DNA of 64,000 bases, from contig JAKCPI010031626.1 of assembly GCA_023213315.1 (NCBI GenBank), positions 80,136 to 144,135 on the forward strand, given 5' to 3'. The stretch's first letter is position 1. Each line of letters starts with the position of its first letter. This document shows positions 56,654 through 64,000 of this stretch, one piece after another. The notes beneath the pieces are model-generated. The model made no database searches and had not been told where the DNA came from. It was given only the letters and a program-made list of their open reading frames with translations. The DNA is from Euborellia annulipes. Its lineage: Eukaryota; Arthropoda; Insecta; Dermaptera; Anisolabididae. The translations under genes were made by a program, and so were the position numbers.

Positions 56654-57398
56654 TATTATATTCTTGTATTATTATTTTTATTTGATCCGTTCCTCGTTTT
56701 GTATCAAGTCAGGGCCTTGAATCACACAAATAAATTTGATTTTCTTTTAAAAATGTTTATTAAATATGAAGAACTCTTGTCGGAAAAACCTTTCTTTAAA
56801 TGAATTACAAAAGACTCTCTGGCTTATCTCAATTGTTGCGGATTTAATTGAGTGAATTTATTTTTCAAATTTTCAAAAATTCAAAAAAAAGTCATCAGAA
56901 TTATTTACCTTTTATATATTTTTATAAAAAGAATATAATTATTTCAACCCTTGAATAATAATTTGAATAAATTCTATATGGTAAGAAAAAAAGCAAATTA
57001 TTAATTAATGATACACATTTTTTTGAGAGAAACTCACAACCTTTATTCTCAAAAAATAACTCTCCAGATTCTACCAACCGGAGGCTAATTTAAAAGGTAA
57101 ATTTGACCCTTTAACCTTTTCGGTGGACTAATGAATAAAAAAAGAGATTTATTTATTAACTTTTTAATATTTATTTGGTGAGTCGATTTATTAAATTAAA
57201 GTAAAATGGTTTGCTGTCTTTTATATTTATTTCACTATCAATGGCAAATGTCAGGAATAGAATTTATGCAATCTTCAGGTATTTGGGCGTGTCAAACATT
57301 TATATACTTCAAGATTTAAATGTTTTTCGTTTATAGTTGATTTTATTTTCTAAAAGATTTTTTTTTAAGTTTCATAGATAATATAAATATAATGTTAT

Positions 57399-57689
57399 CA
57401 TGGGCGTACCCAGCGAGGGGCAGGGGGCAGCTGCCCCCTCCCCCTAGAAGCAACACAAAAAAAATTAAATGTTTATAAAGTGATGAAACGAAACAAAATT
57501 GGTGGTTGGCGACGGGGAATGATTCTTTTTGTTAGGACTCGAGGGTTTTTAGGCCTTTAATTCAAAGGCTTTACCCCTCTATATAAAAAATAGCTATGTC
57601 ACAATCTGGACGACCATGATCTGCCCCCCCCCTGGACGACCATGATCTGACCATGCCCCCCCCTAGATTTGATCCTGGGTACGCCCATG
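57399..57689. mobile_element. MITE with CATGGGCGTACCCAG termini, copy 2
   Basis: Nearly identical to 38601-38886. The perfect 8-bp duplication aatgttat flanks it (57391-57398, 57690-57697). Confidence 0.92.
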
Positions 57690-57954
57690 AATGTTATCCT
57701 AAATTTACAAAAAGAAAAGATAGACAAATTAATCACTTTAATAAATAATAATCTTAGGCCTATACTAGAAAATTTATACTTGTGAAGTCTAAATTGAATG
57801 AATAAAATTGATTTTTTAAAAAGAGAAATTTGCTTCAACCAGTCGAATGTGGTTCAGTACATCAGATCCAAAAATTTTTTTTACCAATTTATTTGTTTAA
57901 GTATTTTTTTTCGCCAGCTTTATTAATGAGAAATCTTTTTAGCAAATAATTTAA

Positions 57955-58339
57955 GGTGCGCGTCTCGGGGTGCTAATTTTGGGACTTTCCAGCGGCCACA
58001 ATTTTGAAGCTATCGACCTCAAATTTTTTTTAAATTAAAGCTATTTAAAATATCTACAAATAATAGAAGCTCTTTTTTTGATTTTCGAAAAAAAAAATTT
58101 TTTTTTTTAGATTAATCTCATTAAATAAAAGATATTTAAAAAAAAGGAGCTCTATAAGTTGTAGATAATTAAATTAGTAATCATTGTGTTAAAAATAATT
58201 AATTTTTTGCCTTTAATTAATTAGCTGGAAAGTCTAGAATGAAATGGAACAAGTTGCGTGTATTCCAATGGGGGAACATAACGCCATCTCTTGTCGCCTC
58301 AAGTCAATCGTGTTTTAACGGTTTTTCGAGACGCGCACC
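57955..58339. mobile_element. TTAA-flanked MITE with GGTGCGCGTCTCG termini
   Basis: Perfect inverted ends GGTGCGCGTCTCG / CGAGACGCGCACC are flanked by TTAA (57951-57954, 58340-58343). The 385-bp element is non-coding, with AT-rich filler. The TTAA suggests piggyBac-type mobilisation. Confidence 0.85.
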
Positions 58340-58936
58340 TTAAGATAAAGATCGACAAAATATTTTTTTTTTTTTTTTTTTGTAATTTCAAATTTATATT
58401 TGACAAATATTGTAAAAAAATTTGTTAGATAAAAGATTAAATAAATTTATTTTAATGCTTATTTAAGAGATTAAGTTATCACTGTTATCAAACTTATGTC
58501 ATATTGGAATCATATCGTATTCCTGAAGAAACTCATCACTTTTCAAATTTTCTTTTAAATTGGTTTTTAATTAGGCTTTTATGCATTTTTAGCCATATAA
58601 CTTTAAACAAAATTATGATATACATTATGGTCCAGGCATATTTATTTATACCATTTAGTATCCAAATTTTGTTAATTGTAGTATAAAATGTGAAATTGAA
58701 TCACCTGCATTTAATCAGCAGAGTCAAACAGGAGGCCTCACTTATCAACTAACACTAAATTTTATATATTTAGATAAAGATAAAGAAGATTAGTTTTTGG
58801 CGGCAATTATTCTATTATAAATTTAGGTCTCTACTAAATGTTTTTTCTCATTTTCATTTTTAAAATGTTATCAAATTAATTTTTTTTTTTTTTTTGGTCT
58901 AGCTAAGAATTCATTTTGAGTTTAAAGATTAAAAAT

Positions 58937-59184
58937 GCCCTCGGGGCATGGCGTAGAGGTTAGCGTGCTAACCTCATATACCAAACGTCGCAGGTTCGGA
59001 CCCCAGGCAGTCCGATGATTTTATTTAAGCCACTTGGATACCAAATGGCTTGAAATAAGAATGCCTGGACCCCAAATAAATATAATTATTTACACAACGG
59101 TTATCGTCAAAGTCTTAAATGGCCTAAGTTGCCGAAAAGACTGTGTGAATGAGAAAAAAAGTGGGAATGTTTAAAAAAAAAAAA
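58937..59184 (+). repeat. tRNA-derived SINE, family 1, copy 2
   Basis: tRNA-like head with A-box tggcgtagaggttagcg and B-box ggttcggacccc. It has the same body as 13391-13682 and a poly(A) tail at 59172-59187. A 13-bp direct repeat, aaagattaaaaat, flanks it (58924-58936, 59185-59197). Confidence 0.88.
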
Positions 59185-59197
59185 AAAGATTAAAAAT

Positions 59198-59990
59198 CCG
59201 GTGGGACTAATTGCACATTACCCTTCACTCAGAAGGCGGGCTTTGCGGCTAGTAATATACGTATATAGCAGAGACCTCCTAAAGTTATTCCAAAATAGAG
59301 CGAATAATCGCTACTTAAAAATTATATAAATAATAAACATTGACTATTAAAATGCCGTCGTGTCTCTCTAATTAGTCATGAACGTTAAGAAGTTTCCCGA
59401 GACAATGAAGCCATTTTCTTAACATTAATTTAGAACAAAAATAAAGACAATTAGGTAATTTTTACAAAATCCATTTTTACATCATAGAATGAATAACATT
59501 TGAGTGCTTATTTCGTTCTCTACTGAACTGTATATTCTAAAACCAATTATAGCTACATTGATTCTATGTGTTATTGAATATATCGAGACGAATTTCTCTG
59601 ACAAGATGATGAATAAGATAGATGATATTCAGCTAGGCGGACAGGTGTGTGTGTCAAATAAGGAATGGAAGTTGGTTTACATGAATAAACTCCCAAGCCA
59701 TAATTCATTTAAGGTTATAATCTGATTAAGCTGCGGTTCCTCCTTCATTAGTTCTCTATGGAATTATTTACGTTTACTTATTGATTGAAATTATAAATCT
59801 TTAAATGGATTCTAATGTGTTAAATTAGTAATAATCATATTTATAGACTAAAAGTGAAACAGCGCTAAATATTAATAGTAATTTCAATTTTGATGCAGGA
59901 GTTTTCTTTCTCAGTCTCTGTAAGCTAACGAGGGTAAATAAATTGTTTTTCAAATTTATTATTAGAGGTTTTATATTGTAGGTTGACAAT
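59198..59990. other. gene-free DNA
   Basis: A 73-codon open frame at 59504-59725 has no recognisable domain. The word gaaggcgggctttgcgg near 59232 resembles one near 48724 (gaaggcgggcttttcc), suggesting another dispersed repeat. Nothing else is supported. Confidence 0.35.
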
Positions 59991-60344
59991 CAGGTCTATT
60001 CTCCAAGGAAAAACGCTAACTTTTATTTCTCCAAGCAAAAACGTTAACTTTTAACATATGTAAACAACATTAATTCATTTTAACTCTTCCTTGCCTCAAA
60101 TAGCTATTCTGTAAACAAAAATTTTAAAGCCAAAGCGTTAACATTTAGTAAATAGTGTTGTCTAGGGGTGCCTTTAATATTTTAACGTCGTATTTAAAAT
60201 AAAAATGGCGTCCTTAACCTAAAAAGTAAGGTTTTTTTGATAGATTTGAAATAAAAGCAACATGTTAACGACGCTGTTAAAACTTTGTTTAGAGAATAGC
60301 ATTTTTTAACGATGATTGTTTTCACACTACTTTTTAACACCCAT
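59991..60344. mobile_element. MITE, CAGGTCTATTCTC family, copy D (right end lost)
   Basis: The left end CAGGTCTATTCTCCAAGG is preceded by AAT. Internal words match copies A-C in the opposite order. The right terminus is replaced near 60345 by a segment shared inverted with 10375-10425. Confidence 0.7.
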
Positions 60345-60419
60345 TTGAGTAAAGTGTGCTTTATAAGATTGCAAGGGCAGAATGGGAATATACATTTTAA
60401 AGAGCATCTAAAAAATAAT

Positions 60420-62685
60420 TGATTTTTGAATTTAATCAAAATTTTTTTTGAATTTTGAGAAAATAGATTAAAAAGGTAAAATAAAAAAAAAAACTTTTAC
60501 CGAAAAATGTAAAAATATTCAAAAAATTTTAAATATGCAACTTTATGCAATATTCACCAAATATGCATAAATATGCAATATAGAATTTGAACCCTAGCTC
60601 CAAGGGGGCATGATTCGGATAGAAAATTGGTTTTCCGGGATGTACATATTAGCAAATAGAATATGCAATGAATCCAGGCTTTAATTGTAACGTTTTAAAT
60701 TGATGAATTGATTTTTTATAATGTTTTAGAATTTTATAATTTAACAAGTAAACGATAACGATATATAAAAAATCCGGGTAAGACTTCTCCTAGACTTTTT
60801 CGTATAATTTTACACATGAGTGATTTTTATCTTACACTAAAATTGAAGATCTCACATGCATTCCACAGATAATTTTTTCCCTTAAAATGGATTTGTCGAA
60901 TTTAAAGTAAAAATGTTTTACATTTCATTTATTTTCATACAATGATCATCTGTTTCAATTTTTCTTTTGCCACTTCTTTCTATTTTTTTTTTTTTTCTAT
61001 TTAATTAGAAAAACGATATCTTTTAATTTATCAAAAGTATCTTCTAACTATCAATTTGACAACAACACAAAATACACTTGTCACTTACTGAGCATTGTAA
61101 AAGTTTATTAGTTAAATAAGTATAAGATATTTATCTTTTAATGAAAATGCAAGGGTATGAATTCCCCCCACTCCTTGAAAATCGTTAATTAATTCTTCCC
61201 ACCCTCTTTTATCCCACCCCCTCCCCAATTTATATTATCTCTAACTTTTTAAAAAACTAGTTAAATAACCAATAAGAAGATGAATTGACCTCTTTTTATA
61301 ATGAATTTTTTATTATATAAGTTGTGAAGCGAATTAAAAGAAGAGAAAAGACTCGTCTCCCATTGGATATCGTTTTTTTTTTTTACGTCAACTTGGAGAA
61401 TTGTTATACCAACGAATACGAAGGATTTTATTATTAAATTATCGAAGTTCTTTCAAATAATAATCTGTGAAGTATTCTTAAAAAGCATTTGAGGACATTG
61501 GTCGGGGTTTTTTTCTTCCATTAAAAGAAATTTAATTTAATTTATCACTTGTCATCAGCCTTAGAGATTTTCTGGGTATAAATAAATAAATGGCGTTTTT
61601 CTATAGTAGATATTGATATCCTTTCACAAAATTTTTTGGGGTCACTCAACCAAGAGAGGCTGGCTCCAGAGGGTTTATAAACATTGTTATTGTTGAAATT
61701 TGATACTTTTAGGAAAAGTGATTCCTTATTATTTTATATAAAAAAAACATTTTTTCATCTAAATTTCATAATCATTTGATTCTAAGGTATTTCTCAAATT
61801 CACCCTGTCCAGAAATTAATTTTCATTATAATTATATAAGCTGTAAAAAATTTTATTGCGTTGTTAAAATGTCCGGTCAAAACCGATGTCCCATTAAGAG
61901 AAGAAGTCGAGAGACCACCGTCAAAAAATAAGCACAACTAATTGTTAAATTAAACTACAACTATATGGGCGTTGAATTTATTTATTTTTTTATCCTGGAC
62001 AATAGGCAACCAAATTGACCAGCTTACTCATATTAATTGCTCCAGAGCTCCTCTTAAGCGAACCTCCCAAGAGTATAGTAAAATTAAAAACTTCAAAAAT
62101 TATATTTTTGGAAATAAAATACTATACAAGCTTAAAATAAAATTTCGAAATTAATTTTGAAAAAGAAAACTCAAAAAAGTAAGACGAATATTTATCAATC
62201 TCACTCCAAATTGAATTATTAACATTTATATACATGACTGCCTAAAAAATTGTAACAAGAATAGAATTAGTATTTTCATCTGTACCCAATTTGAGATATT
62301 TTTCGACTTATTTTAAATTTTAAATTTTTCTATCGTAGTAATTTTCATATTTGGGTTAGATGAAAAATGATTTGTTTTTATTTTGATTGCTTGCTAGAAA
62401 TAAAATTTTATTTTACCCTAGAAAATATTTATGAATGAAGAAATTTATTTGAGGTCAAAACGATCTAATTGATCTAACAATAAGAATTTTTTTTACTTTT
62501 ACTAAGCCATGCCTAGCTAATTATGTCTTCGTGTCTTTAGGGAAAATTTTTACTAATGGTCAGGGATTCTTAAAACCCAAGGATGTAAATTCGGATTCTA
62601 GGCAGTCCGAAAAAAAATCTGGAATGACACACTACTTTCTATAACTTCTATAATTGAAAGTTGTGTTCTGTGCTTGTAACACCAA
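60420..62685. other. gene-free AT-rich DNA
   Basis: No supported coding region, RNA gene or clear transposon end. Only short fragments of the dispersed repeats are visible. Confidence 0.4.
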
Positions 62686-62689
62686 TGCT

Positions 62690-63215
62690 TACCTTAATAC
62701 ATAATAAATTAAAAAGAATTTAATAATTCTATCTTCCTCAATTTTAATTATTATTTAATTATTAAAGCAAATTGAATAATTATTATTTACATAACTGCCA
62801 TCTGAAAAATACTAAAAAAATTGTATATATCAAAAAGGTCATTCAATCTATCTTTAAATTCTTGATCGTCCTTGGGCCATAGCCAGTGGTATTGAATCCC
62901 CCTTTTGTGCTAGGGTCTAAATAATATCCCGTGGGGGGAATAAAAAGATAAAATAAAAAGACATGCGCCTTAAATTGTGATTCTAAAGAAAGATAGATAA
63001 ATTGTACCATCTGTCAAAGTTACTCAGCATAATTTCATAATTATTTGTCAATCATATTTTTTAGTTCGATTATATAAAATTATATTTAACAAATGTATGA
63101 GTATGTTTAGTGTTTAGTCAAATCCGAATTTGAAAATTAATATCTTTTTCAAATGGACAGATCTCGAAAATTATTTAAATAAAATTATATAGACCTACAA
63201 GAAAGAATAGCAGTT
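62690..63215 (+). repeat. SINE-like dispersed repeat, family 3, copy 2
   Basis: It shares long blocks with 35800-36245. It keeps an A-box-like atagccagtgg about 40 nt before a B-box-like agggtctaaataatatccc, so a tRNA-derived head is likely. Ends are approximate. A poly-A run at 63325-63348 lies beyond the shared part. Confidence 0.5.
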
Positions 63216-64000
63216 TTAACTTTATACTTAGCGACCATAAATCATAGGGGCCCCCAAATAAACCTTACGCCCCCAGCCATATATATTTATTTAATAAATT
63301 TATAATAAATTTTAATTGAATTTAAAAAAAAAAAAAAAAAAAAAAAAACTTTAGATCTCGTTTCGAGTCAAAACACCTATTATTCCATAGTAGCCTCAAA
63401 TATGAAAGATTTATTTCTTACTCATTGAATGAAAGATGAAATAACATTTTCGAGTATATTTTTGCTAGTTGTTTACAAGAAAAAAAACTCGAAATCTAAT
63501 ATTTTTCAGGTATATACTCAAATAATAAAAAGCAAAATAATTTTCTAAAACTAATTAGTTCCGGTTTAAAATATCTCACTACAAATTGTTATTAGAATAT
63601 TTATAAGAAAATTTAATTTAGAATCTAAGGTCAGAGACAAATTTTTGGGTTATTTTCAGAATGGCATAAACAGAGTGTTATTCAAAATTTAACATTTCAC
63701 AAATAAAAACTCCCTGTAAATTCAACGCTGATGATGGACCGGCTTTCGACAAAATATTTGCATATAAATTTAATGGCAAACATGCGTTTTATTCTTGGTT
63801 TTTCACAAAAATAAAGCAACGAAGCTCTTAAACCCGAATAAACATATTTTAGAAAATTTCTAACCTTAATGTAAACAAGTAGGCCTAAATACAATTAACA
63901 AAATATAATGCTGAATATTAGAAATGAAAATAGTAAAAAGTATTTATTTTTTAATAAGTTCGTGTTGAGTGAAATTTAATCATTAAAAAAACTAATTATT

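Noticed and set aside
63728..63755. Possible hammerhead (ctgatgatgg...ttcgac)
   Set aside because: CTGATGA is present but the GAAA half and stem II are not convincing.

Overview
This is a eukaryotic, strongly AT-rich window. It holds two multi-exon genes on the minus strand, set in a dense landscape of mobile-element remnants. Short spliceosomal introns with GT/AG ends, a NorpA-type phospholipase C beta with a TEF-x-A C-terminus, and an ionotropic-receptor-type (IR) glutamate receptor homologue all point to an arthropod. A crustacean or other non-dipteran arthropod is plausible, but the species cannot be fixed from sequence alone.

Gene content. (1) A complete norpA (PLC beta4 class) gene runs from 53146 down to 29297. 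It has 19 coding exons plus a 5'UTR exon segment and encodes 1092 residues. Exon 4 exists as two 80-nt, mutually exclusive versions. (2) A complete IR-like gene runs from 26350 down to 18981, with 10 exons and 673 residues, about 2.9 kb downstream on the same strand. NorpA is the light- or Gq-activated phosphoinositide phospholipase of photoreceptors and other sensory neurons. IRs are chemosensory, thermosensory or hygrosensory cation channels. They share a sensory theme, but nothing in the sequence shows co-regulation. No other host gene could be supported.

Mobile elements. 1-4.8 kb: dispersed repeats, a GGGT microsatellite, and a deleted pogo-like element that keeps a PHD-finger tail. 4.8-8.4 kb: a recent head-to-head Penelope-like element (PLE) with RT and GIY-YIG domains and a hammerhead-ribozyme-like motif in each arm. 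10-18 kb: MITEs and tRNA-derived SINEs. Both genes carry insertions in introns, and norpA also carries one in its presumed 3'UTR. 53.6-64 kb, upstream of norpA: Harbinger-, hAT- and TTAA-type MITEs, SINEs, and otherwise empty AT-rich DNA.

The most striking pattern is a set of PLE-derived elements of several sequence families. Each carries a CTGANGA - stem II - GAAA hammerhead core. At least five share one architecture: inverted dimers, an unpaired tail of about 30 nt on one side, and target-site duplications of 9-15 bp. Several sit within a few nucleotides of splice acceptors. All exon boundaries and motif positions were read by eye; no alignment or RNA evidence was available.
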